This document shows positions 20,319 through 28,764 of a DNA stretch of 64,000 nt, one piece after another. Below the pieces are notes generated by a model. It had not been told where the DNA came from, did no database searches, and was given only the letters and a program-made list of their open reading frames with translations. The stretch is from contig NZ_LZEW01000031.1 of the NCBI RefSeq assembly GCF_001676155.1, positions 62,001-126,000 of the forward strand, written 5' to 3'. A program made the position numbers and the translations under genes. Numbering within the stretch: the first letter of the stretch is position 1; each line of letters begins with the position of its first letter. This stretch comes from Morganella psychrotolerans (lineage in GTDB: Bacteria > Pseudomonadota > Gammaproteobacteria > Enterobacterales > Enterobacteriaceae).

Positions 20319-20897
20319 ATGAAAGTGAATGATGTCTATCATAATCGGTTTAATGTTCCCGTTATCTCTTCACCGGATCTATTCGCGGGTTCTCTGGTTA
20401 AAGACCCTGTTAAGGTATTTGTTGTTATCAATTACAACCTGGGCATGGGCCACACAGGTTTGGTTGTTGGTGAGGGCGAAGATGCCTTGCTGCATGACCC
20501 TTCGGGGAGCTATTCTGAATGCCCTTCAAAGCAGTGTTATAACAATGAGTATGAATATCGTACACTTCGCAGCTCCGGAGAATTTTTTCATTACCCTGAA
20601 TTTGATTGGGATGATTATCTTTCTTTTCAATTATGGGATGGCCCTGATGTGCAGGTAATTGAATTTATTTTACCAAAGGTACAAGCGGATAAGATAACTG
20701 AGCTAATTTATAATTATGGTATGGCTGATTCATTTAAGTGCTCAGATACGGTATTCAAAATTTTAAAGGAAAGTGGCGGTATATTTAATTCTCTTGAGGG
20801 AAATTTAGTTTTACGTGAAAATCCCTGGAATCTCAGGCATAAATTACTTGATTTGTACTTTCCTGAACGCGGAGGAGTTATCTCTGGTGCTTATTAA
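20319..20897 (+). CDS. Candidate T6SS effector with permuted papain-like (NlpC/P60-type) fold
   Basis: A 192-residue protein starting at ATG 20319, just after the hcp stop (a GTG at 20310 would overlap it). I do not recognise a named family, but the arrangement of possible catalytic residues is suggestive: GMGHTGLVVGEGEDALLHDPSGSY puts a histidine at residue 45, and FKCSDTVFKILKESGG puts a cysteine at residue 141. A His before the Cys is the order in permuted NlpC/P60 folds such as YiiX-type proteins, many of which cut peptidoglycan or acyl groups. There is no signal peptide, as expected of Hcp cargo. Position after hcp and before a small membrane protein fits an effector; the enzymatic activity is inferred. 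Confidence 0.6.
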   Translation: MKVNDVYHNRFNVPVISSPDLFAGSLVKDPVKVFVVINYNLGMGHTGLVVGEGEDALLHDPSGSYSECPSKQCYNNEYEYRTLRSSGEFFHYPEFDWDDYLSFQLWDGPDVQVIEFILPKVQADKITELIYNYGMADSFKCSDTVFKILKESGGIFNSLEGNLVLRENPWNLRHKLLDLYFPERGGVISGAY

Positions 20898-20967
20898 AAA
20901 TAGAGCAATTATATTGTTTTTTTTCTCTTAGCCTGAGTGTCATATTTTTTTTACCTTGAAACAGTTC

Positions 20968-21437
20968 ATGAATATTTTTTTTAAATGGTATTCTCGAGCT
21001 ATAAACATAGTGCCAATTATTGAAAAACAAAAAAATATTATCTTTTCTATTTATTATTTATCTCTTGATTGTTGGCGTGTTTTTTATTATATCGTCGCAA
21101 AAGTGATATAAACAAAGTATTAAGGGTTTATATTTACCTGTTGCTCCCCTATCTGGTAAGTACTATTGCCTGGTGTTTTATCGACTATTCAAATAATAAA
21201 ACTCATCATAAAATGGCAGATAGAAAAATAGTCACCATTAGTGATTTATTAATATTATCATATATTTTACATTTCGTATTTATAATACCCATTATTTCGT
21301 ATCCTATTGATTATATATTAAGGATGATTTTGTTCAGAAAAAAAATAAAGCCTGCAATATGCCAGTACAGATATCATACTGTCAGTATCGGGCTACCTGA
21401 TCAATCACCAAATCAACTAAACGGGCTAAATGACTGA
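20968..21437 (+). CDS. Candidate T6SS immunity membrane protein, frame broken twice
   Basis: From ATG 20968 (MNIFFKWYSRAINIV) the frame stops early, but removing one A from the run at 21029-21035 and one T from the run at 21080-21085 gives a single product of about 155 residues. It reads EKQKILSFLFIIYLLIVG, then VFLLYRRKSDINKVLRVYIY and on through the open frame to 21437. It has three or four hydrophobic segments and a polar C-terminal tail, and is AT-rich like the two genes before it. A small membrane protein directly after a cell-wall-directed effector is the expected shape of an immunity protein, but no family was recognised. Confidence 0.45.
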
Positions 21438-21590
21438 CCGGGTCAAGCAGTAGCGGTAACCTTATACTATGAGTGCCAATTAACATGCATATAAAATGAC
21501 TCTTATCAAAATAAATTATAATATTTGTATTATTATTTCATCTTCAGCAGAAAACGGCTGAATACTGCATGATGACTGAGTTGAGTAAAC

Positions 21591-22583
21591 ATGAGCATTT
21601 CCTTGATAAATAATATTAAATCCACTGCGTCCCGGTTTTCTGCCGGTTATTTAGGTATGGTGCTGGGATTGATCGGAACCGGTATGGCGTGGCGCTATGC
21701 CGCGGCAGAACAGGGCTATCCGGCGGTCATTGGTGAAGTGATTATCGGCGCGGGGTGTATTGTCTGGTTGGTGCTGGTGTCTCTCTTTATTATAAAAAGT
21801 CTCTGTTTTACCGATCGCGTGACAGATGAATTCCGCCATCCGGTCGCCAGCGGGTTTTCCAGCTTATTACCGGCAACAACTGTTCTGGTGGCAATGGGGC
21901 TGACCCCCTACCTCCCGCTGTTTGCCGGCGTGCTGTTCGGGCTTGGTGCGGTGGCTCAGCTGGCTTATGCGGCCTGGCTTACCGGCTCTCAGTGGAAGGG
22001 GGAATACCCGAAAGCGGCGACAACCCCGGTGCTCTATCTCCCGACGGTCGCTAATAATTTTATCTGTGCAATGGCCTGCGGGGCGCTGGGTTATACTGAC
22101 CTTGGTATCCTCTTTTTCGGGGCGGGGGTCTTTTCCTGGCTGAGTCTGGAACCGGCTATTCTCAAGCGGATCCGCAGTGACGGGCTGATGGATGAGAAAT
22201 CCAGGCTCTCTTTTGGCATCCAGCTTGCTCCTGCGTTGGTTGCGTGCAGCGCGTATCTTGCCGTTAATCATAACCATATTGATTTCTTTGCTAAAATGCT
22301 GCTTGGCTACGGGCTTTTGCAGCTTGTGTTTATGATCCGCCTCATTCCCTGGTTTACACAGCAGACATTCACATTGTCATTCTGGAGTTTTTCATTCGGT
22401 GTCTCCGCGCTGGCGAAATCCTCGCTGAATATCAGTATGTCTTCAGATAATAAATTTATTCATCTTCTGGCATTCACACTGTTTATCTTTTCCAATGCAT
22501 TCATTCTGCTGCTGGTGGTTAATTCTCTGCGTTTGCTGGTTAAAACCCGGCTCAGTCGTTCCCGTATTCCCGGACAAGACTAA
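21591..22583 (+). CDS. tehA: TehA-type tellurite resistance / SLAC1-family anion channel
   Basis: The 330-residue protein aligns end to end with E. coli TehA. It has ten hydrophobic helices, and typical segments are AGYLGMVLGLIGTGMAWRYA, LPTVANNFICAMACGALGYTD, FSWLSLEPAILKRI and QLAPALVACSAYLAVN. TehA is a trimeric SLAC1-fold inner-membrane channel that confers tellurite resistance when overexpressed; its normal role is unclear. The partner methyltransferase TehB is not adjacent. The ribosome binding site is weak (GAG about 10 nt upstream). GC returns to about 50% here, marking the right edge of the hcp islet. Confidence 0.92.
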   Translation: MSISLINNIKSTASRFSAGYLGMVLGLIGTGMAWRYAAAEQGYPAVIGEVIIGAGCIVWLVLVSLFIIKSLCFTDRVTDEFRHPVASGFSSLLPATTVLVAMGLTPYLPLFAGVLFGLGAVAQLAYAAWLTGSQWKGEYPKAATTPVLYLPTVANNFICAMACGALGYTDLGILFFGAGVFSWLSLEPAILKRIRSDGLMDEKSRLSFGIQLAPALVACSAYLAVNHNHIDFFAKMLLGYGLLQLVFMIRLIPWFTQQTFTLSFWSFSFGVSALAKSSLNISMSSDNKFIHLLAFTLFIFSNAFILLLVVNSLRLLVKTRLSRSRIPGQD

Positions 22584-22621
22584 TTATTCGGGTAATCAGT
22601 GAGATATCAAAAACCAGTAAT

Positions 22622-22697
22622 TCCCGGTTATCAATTTGATTAATTATCAACCACTATTTTCAAAATGATATTATTAACCGGGAGCACAGTTTTTTTA
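22622..22697 (+). terminator. Possible tehA terminator with compound fold
   Basis: A 9-bp inverted repeat, TCCCGGTTA (22622-22630) and TAACCGGGA (22675-22683), encloses a second palindrome TTGATTAATTATCAA (22636-22650) and is followed by a T-rich tract at 22690-22697. The large loop makes it atypical. Confidence 0.4.
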
Positions 22698-22851
22698 TTT
22701 TCCCTGTTTTTTTTGGTAACTTTGCGTCTGTATCAGTATAAATAGTGAACAAATTCACAAATCAGATTAAAACTCCGCTATCAATCACACTTTATTCCCT
22801 TTCCTGTCACTGAACCCTTCTTTTGGTGTGGTTATTGCTTTAACCATCAGA

Positions 22852-22884
22852 ACAGTCCGCACTATTTGTACTATGGCGGATTGT
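22852..22884 (+). promoter_or_regulatory. Stem-loop upstream of xanP
   Basis: ACAGTCCGC (22852-22860) pairs with GCGGATTGT (22876-22884) with one wobble pair around a 15-nt loop, 84 bp before the xanP start. The rest of the 22698-22967 spacer is AT-rich and shows no other clear element apart from the ribosome binding site AGGAGAGAAGAG before ATG 22968. It could be an operator or part of the leader RNA. Confidence 0.3.
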
Positions 22885-22967
22885 CATGAACTGAAAATAA
22901 AAATCACAATAAAACAAATAGTTAAAAATGAGTTCAGATAGTCAAATTCACTTACAGGAGAGAAGAG

Positions 22968-24368
22968 ATGTCTGATCAACAAAGTACAACGTCAGATCTT
23001 ATCTACCAACTTGAAGACAAACCCCCGTTTTTACAGGCAATTATTGGTGCAGTAACACATTTACTCGCTATTTTTGTTCCTATGGTTACACCGGCTCTGA
23101 TTGTCGGTACTGCACTGCAATTATCACCGGAAACCAATGCATATCTCGTCTCAATGGCGATGATTGCCTCCGGAGTGGGGACATGGTTGCAGGTGAACCG
23201 CTACGGAATGGTCGGCTCAGGGTTGCTATCCATTCAATCTGTTAACTTTTCATTCGTCACCGTGATGATTGCCATCGGAACCAGCATGCGGGCTGATGGT
23301 ATAAGTGAAGAGTTATTGTTATCCACCATTTTTGGTATCTCGTTCGCCGGGGCATTTTTAGTTGTGGGATCGTCTTTTATCTTGCCCTATCTGCGCCGTG
23401 TAATAACCCCGACTGTCAGCGGTGTTGTGGTTCTGATGATCGGGCTGAGTCTGATTAAAGTCGGTATTATAGATTTCGGTGGTGGTTTCTCAGCCAAATC
23501 CTCAGGCACATTCGGCGATTACCAGAATATAGGTGTCGGATTATTAGTATTGCTGGTGGTGATTGGTTTTAACTGCTGCAAAAGCCCGCTGCTGCGCATG
23601 GGCGGGATCGCTATCGGGTTAATTGTCGGTTATATCTGCGCGCTGTTTCTCGGAATGGTTGATTTCAGTCAGATGAGTAAAGCGGCATTTATCACCATCC
23701 CTGTCCCGTTTAAATATGGATTCTCATTTAATTTCGGACATTTTCTTGTTGTTGCGATTATTTATCTGTTAAGTGTGCTGGAAGCGGTCGGGGATTTAAC
23801 TGCCACCGCGCTGGTTTCCGGGCAGAAAATTCAGGGGCAGGAATTTCAGTCCCGTCTGAAAGGCGGCGTGATGGCAGACGGAATAGTTTCTGTTGCTGCA
23901 TCCGCTATGAGTTCGCTGCCGCTGACAACCTTCGCGCAGAATAACGGTGTTATCCAGATGACCGGCGTGGCATCCAGGCATGTGGGGAAAATTATTGCAG
24001 TGATTCTGGTTATCCTCGGCTTATTTCCGGGCATTGGCTGGTTTTTCACCACCATTCCGGCGCCGGTACTGGGTGGGGCAATGACACTGATGTTTTCCAT
24101 GATAGCCATCGCCGGTATCCGTATTATTTTGTCAAATGGTCTGCGCCGCCGCGAAACCCTGATTGTTGCAACCTCGCTGGGTCTGGGGCTGGGCGTGTCT
24201 TATGACCCCGCTGTATTCCATGTTCTGCCCCCGTCACTCTACGCATTAGCGGAAAACCCGATTTGTATCGGGGGGATCACCGCTATTATTCTCAATCTAA
24301 TCATCCCCGTCAGTAAGGAAGCCGAACCTGATGATGTGGAGGAAATAGCGCCGGAAAAAGAGGTTTAA
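22968..24368 (+). CDS. xanP: Xanthine permease XanP (nucleobase:cation symporter-2)
   Basis: A 466-residue permease of the NAT/NCS2 family, with 14 hydrophobic segments and the family motif region TFAQNNGVIQMTGVASRHVG (E. coli has [20 protein letters not shown]), plus SVLEAVGDLTATALVSGQ carrying the conserved acidic residue. It takes up xanthine with protons. The gene is beside dinD-yicC, matching the E. coli neighbourhood of xanP (yicE). Assignment to xanthine rather than another purine rests on homology and position. Confidence 0.85.
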   Translation: MSDQQSTTSDLIYQLEDKPPFLQAIIGAVTHLLAIFVPMVTPALIVGTALQLSPETNAYLVSMAMIASGVGTWLQVNRYGMVGSGLLSIQSVNFSFVTVMIAIGTSMRADGISEELLLSTIFGISFAGAFLVVGSSFILPYLRRVITPTVSGVVVLMIGLSLIKVGIIDFGGGFSAKSSGTFGDYQNIGVGLLVLLVVIGFNCCKSPLLRMGGIAIGLIVGYICALFLGMVDFSQMSKAAFITIPVPFKYGFSFNFGHFLVVAIIYLLSVLEAVGDLTATALVSGQKIQGQEFQSRLKGGVMADGIVSVAASAMSSLPLTTFAQNNGVIQMTGVASRHVGKIIAVILVILGLFPGIGWFFTTIPAPVLGGAMTLMFSMIAIAGIRIILSNGLRRRETLIVATSLGLGLGVSYDPAVFHVLPPSLYALAENPICIGGITAIILNLIIPVSKEAEPDDVEEIAPEKEV

Positions 24369-24369
24369 C

Positions 24370-24401
24370 AAAAAGCCGGTCAATACACGATATTGACCGG
24401 C
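24370..24401. terminator. Terminator shared by xanP and dinD
   Basis: A perfect 10-bp stem, GCCGGTCAAT (24375-24384) and ATTGACCGGC (24392-24401), has five A on its left flank, giving a T run on the minus strand. It is best placed to end dinD transcription and may also stop xanP. Confidence 0.82.
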
Positions 24402-24414
24402 CCGGTATTTGTTT

Positions 24415-24447
24415 TGAGTTACTGTGAAGTGTTACCCGATGTTGAAT
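24415..24447. repeat. Imperfect direct repeat, left copy (yicC 3' end remnant beside dinD)
   Basis: On the minus strand this segment directly after the dinD stop reads ATTCAACATCGGGTAAC then TTCACAGTAACTCA. It matches the last codons, stop and 3' flank of yicC at 25468-25502. Each copy is followed by a terminator hairpin, so dinD plus one terminator sits between two copies of the yicC end. Confidence 0.7.
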
Positions 24448-25272
24448 TTATTTTTTGAGGACTTTCTTCACTGCTGATTCTAACTGCTTAATGCTCTTTT
24501 CCGGGGAAGGAAGATCCTCGGGCATGGTTCCGCCCAACTCATGAATCGTGTCCCTTACTTTTCTGCCAACCTCGAAATGAGTTTGGTTTGCGATTGTTTT
24601 ATTTTTTACGTTATCCCGTCTTAATTTTTCTTCTGCCTGTGTTGCTCTAAACAGATTGGCTGCTAATTCGGTTGAACCCATATGGTCTAAAATCCGCTGT
24701 GAGTCTTTTAGTCCCTTACGCCGATGTATTCCTTTATGATCCAAGCCACCGTACAGTCCCTTGTACCCGTGGTTCTGAAAGACAGCAAAATCAATGCCGG
24801 TTTCCACACCTGCTTGCTGGGCGGTTTCAACTAATAATTTATTGTGTTCTTTCAATTCATTGCGCAGGAATAGGCGCTTTTCATCTTCTTTCAGACGCTT
24901 GAATTCTTTATTATCAGATAGCTCTTGTCGCCTGGTCTGAAGAGCAAAATATGTTTGCCCGGCAGCAATAACCGGCTTACTTGGATCGCCATTCTGCACA
25001 ACGAGATAACAAGCATAACGAGATAGTATTACATCCTTAAGCTTTCTTTGAGCACCCGAACCAATATTGACCATATCGAGGACATCCTCGAAATGGTCTT
25101 CAATATTATGACCGCTATGCAAACAAGCCTCTTTAGCGCGGTCTAATACTGGCGTGAAATGACGATACTCAGAGTACTCGAGAAGCTTTGATAGTTCTCG
25201 TGCAGACCAAAATTCGATACCTGACTCATCAATTTTCTTTATTTCTTCGAAGGGCTGGTGGTGACGATCCAT
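24448..25272 (-). CDS. dinD: DNA damage-inducible protein DinD
   Basis: The 274-residue protein matches E. coli DinD, including FWSARELSKLLEYSEYRHF and YACYLVVQNGDPSKPVIAAGQTYFA. DinD inhibits RecA strand exchange in vitro, and E. coli dinD is SOS-induced. I looked for a CTGT-N8-ACAG LexA box upstream (25273-25390) and did not find a canonical one; there is a TTTATAT-A-ATATAAA palindrome at 25326-25340. It lies downstream of yicC on the same strand, as in E. coli, but a terminator at 25421-25454 separates them. Confidence 0.93.
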   Translation of the reverse strand: MDRHHQPFEEIKKIDESGIEFWSARELSKLLEYSEYRHFTPVLDRAKEACLHSGHNIEDHFEDVLDMVNIGSGAQRKLKDVILSRYACYLVVQNGDPSKPVIAAGQTYFALQTRRQELSDNKEFKRLKEDEKRLFLRNELKEHNKLLVETAQQAGVETGIDFAVFQNHGYKGLYGGLDHKGIHRRKGLKDSQRILDHMGSTELAANLFRATQAEEKLRRDNVKNKTIANQTHFEVGRKVRDTIHELGGTMPEDLPSPEKSIKQLESAVKKVLKK

Positions 25273-25420
25273 GTATCAACCTCGCGTGTTGGTTTCTATG
25301 TCGGAATCTGGCTGGAAAATATAGCTTTATATAATATAAATACCGTTATCTCAGCCGAAAAACCTAATTGTACACACCAATCATGGGCTATTGTGATTTA
25401 TTCTGTGATCCTCTGACAAC

Positions 25421-25454
25421 AAAAAAGCCAGCTAATACAGGGTATCGGCTGGCT
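25421..25454 (-). terminator. yicC terminator
   Basis: On the minus strand, AGCCAGC (25454-25448) and GCTGGCT (25432-25426) form a 7-bp stem followed by TTTTTTG. It ends yicC transcription before dinD. Confidence 0.85.
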
Positions 25455-25467
25455 CGTTGATGTGCTC

Positions 25468-25502
25468 TGAGTTACTGTGAAACGTTACTCAATGTTTTGA
25501 AT
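25468..25502. repeat. Imperfect direct repeat, right copy (true yicC 3' end)
   Basis: This segment contains the last codons and stop of yicC plus its 3' flank (TTCACAGTAACTCAG on the minus strand). A degenerate second copy lies beyond dinD at 24415-24447. Confidence 0.7.
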
Positions 25503-26348
25503 TTGCTCGCGCATCTGCTCGATTAAAACTTTCAGTTCAATAGCGGAACTGGTGATATCGGCATTAATGGATTTCGACGCGAGGGTGTTTGATTCGCGGT
25601 TAAATTCCTGCATCATAAAGTCCAGGCGGCGACCGACGGCTTCTTTTTTCTTCAGGATGTTATGCGTTTCTTTCACATGTGCATCCAGACGATCCAGCTC
25701 TTCGGCGACATCAATACGCTGTGCCAGCAGGATCAGTTCTTGTTCCAGGCGGTTCGGATCTACCTGAATCTGGGCATCATCCAGCTTGCCCTGAATGCGC
25801 TCGCGCTGCCATTTCAGGATATCCGGCATCTGTGCACGAACTTTACGTGCTTCTTCTGTCACACCGTCCAGACGCTGTTCAATTAAGATTTTCAGTGCCG
25901 CGCCTTCGCGCTCACGGGCATCAATAAAGGATGTGATTGTTTCATCCAGTGCCGCCAGCAGTTCTTCACTGATCGCATCCAGATCCTGTTCCTGAGCGGA
26001 CATCACACCCGGCCAGCGCAGAATTTCCAGTGGATTGATTTCACCTTCGTGGCTGTAATTTTTTACCCAGTTTGCGGAGGCAACGAGCTGTTTTGCCAGC
26101 TCTTCATTCATGCTCAGCACGCCTTGTGCGGCGCTGCTCAGTTCGAAACGGAGATTACATTCCACTTTACCGCGCGTCAGACGCTGGCGCAGGCGCTCAC
26201 GGATAACCGGCTCCAGGCTGCGCAGCTGTTCCGGCAGGCGGATGTAAGTTTCAAGGTAACGCTGGTTAACGGAGCGGAGTTCCCATGCGGCATTTCCCCA
26301 CGGGCGTTTAACATCCTGACGGGCAAACGCAGTCATACTACGGATCAT
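25485..26348 (-). CDS. yicC: YicC family endoribonuclease/adaptor
   Basis: 287 residues, matching E. coli YicC in length. It begins MIRSMTAFARQDVKRPWGNA and contains WELRSVNQRYLETYIRLPEQ and the C-terminal GRRLDFMMQEFNRESNTLASKS. YicC has been linked to RNA decay (effects on RyhB and PNPase) and to RNase activity, but its main role is still unsettled. It is divergent from rph with 125 bp between them. Confidence 0.95.
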   Translation of the reverse strand: MIRSMTAFARQDVKRPWGNAAWELRSVNQRYLETYIRLPEQLRSLEPVIRERLRQRLTRGKVECNLRFELSSAAQGVLSMNEELAKQLVASANWVKNYSHEGEINPLEILRWPGVMSAQEQDLDAISEELLAALDETITSFIDAREREGAALKILIEQRLDGVTEEARKVRAQMPDILKWQRERIQGKLDDAQIQVDPNRLEQELILLAQRIDVAEELDRLDAHVKETHNILKKKEAVGRRLDFMMQEFNRESNTLASKSINADITSSAIELKVLIEQMREQIQNIE

Positions 26349-26473
26349 AATATCTGTCCTGATAATGGATTTAATGTTCTGATTATAGCGCTCTTATGCC
26401 GTTAAGGCATAGGCATTCGCGGGTTTAAGCCGTATAATGCGCGCCCAACAGTTAACTGAACCGGAGAATCACT

Positions 26474-27202
26474 ATGAGTCAGTCATCACGTCCCGCAGGC
26501 CGCGGAACAGACCAGGTGCGTCCTATTACAATCACCCGTCATTATACCAAACACGCCGAAGGCTCTGTGCTGGTGGAGTTCGGTGATACTAAAGTGTTAT
26601 GTAATGCCTCCGTTGAAGAAGGCGTTCCGCGTTTCCTGAAAGGTCAGGGGCAGGGATGGATTACGGCGGAATACGGCATGTTGCCGAGAGCGACCAACTC
26701 GCGGAATGCGCGCGAAGCGGCTCGTGGTAAGCAAACCGGTCGTACCATGGAAATTCAGCGTCTGATCGCCCGTTCATTACGTGCTGCGGTTGATCTGAAA
26801 AAGCTGGGCGAATTTACTATCACACTGGATTGTGATGTTATCCAGGCGGATGGCGGTACACGTACTGCGGCAATCAGCGGCGCATGTGTTGCGCTGACAG
26901 ACGCACTTAATCAGATGGTAGAGAAAGGTCAGCTGAAAGCCAGCCCCCTGAAATCAATGGTTGCTGCGGTTTCCGTGGGAATTGTGGATGGTGAGCCGCG
27001 CTGCGACCTGGAATATGTCGAAGATTCCGCCGCTGAAACAGATATGAATGTCGTTATGATTGATGACGGACGAATGATTGAAGTCCAGGGAACGGCAGAA
27101 GGTGAACCGTTCAGTCATGATGAATTGCTGGCTTTACTGGCACTTGCCAGAGGCGGGCTGGATACTATTTTCGCCGCCCAGAAGGCGGCATTAGAAAATT
27201 AA
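26474..27202 (+). CDS. rph: RNase PH
   Basis: A phosphorolytic 3'-5' exoribonuclease that trims tRNA 3' ends. The 242-residue frame is intact, including [36 protein letters not shown] and [19 protein letters not shown], unlike the frameshifted rph of E. coli K-12. The start is ATG 26474 after CCGGAG. Besides its own job, rph acts as the leader cistron for pyrE: its stop lies only 4 nt from the attenuator hairpin. Confidence 0.96.
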   Translation: MSQSSRPAGRGTDQVRPITITRHYTKHAEGSVLVEFGDTKVLCNASVEEGVPRFLKGQGQGWITAEYGMLPRATNSRNAREAARGKQTGRTMEIQRLIARSLRAAVDLKKLGEFTITLDCDVIQADGGTRTAAISGACVALTDALNQMVEKGQLKASPLKSMVAAVSVGIVDGEPRCDLEYVEDSAAETDMNVVMIDDGRMIEVQGTAEGEPFSHDELLALLALARGGLDTIFAAQKAALEN

Positions 27203-27206
27203 TCAG

Positions 27207-27232
27207 AAGGCGACGCGATAGTCGCCTTTTTT
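27207..27232 (+). promoter_or_regulatory. pyrE attenuator (rph-pyrE intercistronic terminator)
   Basis: The stem AAGGCGAC (27207-27214) / GTCGCCTT (27221-27228) followed by T residues lies just after the rph stop. In E. coli the equivalent hairpin stops pyrE transcription when UTP is plentiful, because coupling between RNA polymerase and the ribosome finishing rph is lost. Position and structure match that mechanism. Confidence 0.85.
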
Positions 27233-27282
27233 ATACCTGTCATTTACCGGATAAAACCAGAAACCAGAGTCAGGAGATATCG

Positions 27283-27931
27283 ATGAAAGCTTATCAGCGC
27301 GAATTTATTGAACTTGCAATAAAAAAAACAGGTACTGAAATTTGGTGAGTTTACGCTGAAGTCCGGCCGGAAAAGTCCCTATTTTTTTAATGCCGGGTTA
27401 TTTAATACCGGGCGGGATTTAGCACTGCTCGGGCGTTTTTATGCATCGGCACTATGTGACAGTGGCGTACAGTATGATGTGGTGTTCGGACCCGCGTATA
27501 AAGGGATCCCGATAGCAACCACTACCGCCGTTGCACTGGCGGAGCATCATAATATTGATACGCCTTACTGCTTTAACCGCAAAGAAGCCAAAGATCACGG
27601 AGAAGGCGGAACACTGGTCGGCAGTCCGCTGAGCGGGCGTATTATGGTTGTGGATGATGTGATAACAGCCGGAACGGCAATCCGTGAATCAATGGAAATC
27701 ATCAGACAAAATAATGCCTCTCTCGCAGGTGTTATGCTGAGCCTGGATCGCCAGGAAAAAGGGCAGGGTGAATTATCTGCGGTTCAGGAAGTGGAGAGGG
27801 ATTACGGGTGTCAGGTGTTCTCGATTATTACACTGAATGACCTGGTCAGCTTCCTGGCTGAAGATCCACAGATGAGTGAGCACCTGTGTGCGGTCCGTGC
27901 TTATCGTGAACAATACGGAATTCAGGTCTGA
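27283..27931 (+). CDS. pyrE: Orotate phosphoribosyltransferase PyrE, frame broken in an A run
   Basis: PyrE makes orotidine 5'-phosphate from orotate and PRPP. It starts at ATG 27283 ([15 protein letters not shown]). The frame is lost at eight A (27321-27328) and is restored with seven, reading [20 protein letters not shown], the exact PyrE sequence. Downstream are [40 protein letters not shown] and the PRPP loop [15 protein letters not shown]. The restored length is about 215 residues (E. coli 213). This is very probably a base-calling artefact; if real it would make the strain a pyrimidine auxotroph. Confidence 0.93.
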
Positions 27932-27945
27932 CGCTGATTTTGAAC

Positions 27946-27980
27946 AAAAAAAAGCCCTCGCCCAATATATCGGGCGGGGT
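27946..27980 (-). terminator. slmA terminator
   Basis: On the minus strand, CCCCGCCC (27979-27972) pairs with GGGCGAGG (27963-27956), one wobble pair, followed by eight T. It ends slmA between the convergent pyrE and slmA genes. Confidence 0.82.
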
Positions 27981-28060
27981 GAGTAGTCTAACTAAAAACG
28001 GGACTGTCACCAGCGGGTCTGAGCACGGGAATATGAATAACTCCCGGTTTTCTGCCGGTG

Positions 28061-28655
28061 TTACTGTAACTGCGCGAGAAGCAACGGCCAACGGACATCA
28101 AATTCCTGTGTCGGACGATACTTAAATTCTGAGCGTACAAAACGCGATAGCATACCTTCGCAGAAAGCGAGTAACTGGGATGCCAGCAGGCTTTCGTCAT
28201 AAGTAAAACCACCGCCGTCACGGATCCGCTTTTCTTTTAAAACCTGACGCAGCTGAACTTCAATACGCTCATATAGCTGATTAATACGGCTTTGCAGTTT
28301 ATCCTGCTCAAACATCAGTGCATGACCGGTCATGATTCGGGTCAGTCCCGGGTTTTTTTCTGAAAACCCCAGGATAAGCATCAGAATGAGTTTTATCCGT
28401 AAAATCGTCTCTTTTTCATCCTGAAGGATAAGGTTTATCCGCGAAATCAGTGAATCTTCGATAAAGACAATCAGGCTGTCGAACATTTTTGTTTTGCTGG
28501 AAAAATGTCGGTAGAGCGCAGCCTCTGAGACGCCGACACTGGCAGCAAGCTTCGCGGTTGTTATCCGCTGGCTGCCGTCGCCGGACTCGAGCATCAGCGC
28601 AAGCGCCTGCAGGATTTCCTCACGCCTGTTCTTCTTTTTTTGTATTTTCTGCCAT
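28061..28655 (-). CDS. slmA: Nucleoid occlusion factor SlmA, frame broken in an A run
   Basis: A TetR-family DNA-binding protein that blocks FtsZ ring assembly over the nucleoid. The core reads [20 protein letters not shown] and [20 protein letters not shown], with a C-terminal [19 protein letters not shown]. The open frame extends to 28711 with an unlikely N-terminus; removing one base from the run of seven (28635-28641) joins it to ATG 28653-28655, giving [16 protein letters not shown] and about 197 residues, matching the E. coli 198. I therefore place the start at 28655. The order coaBC-dut-slmA on one strand is as in E. coli. Confidence 0.93.
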
Positions 28656-28764
28656 ATCAGATAACACCCCTGCTTTAATGCAAAAACAAACCTGTCATCT
28701 GATAACCACATCTTTACTCAGCGTGGTTATCAGAAAAGCACCGGTAATCACGGCGTTATTAGTA

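Noticed and set aside
27283-27931. pyrE as a pseudogene causing pyrimidine auxotrophy
   Set aside because: The rest of the gene and its attenuator are perfectly conserved, and the break is the same homopolymer +1 pattern.
28656-28711. Extended SlmA N-terminus (start at 28711)
   Set aside because: It arises from reading past a homopolymer error; correction recovers the usual MAENTKK start.
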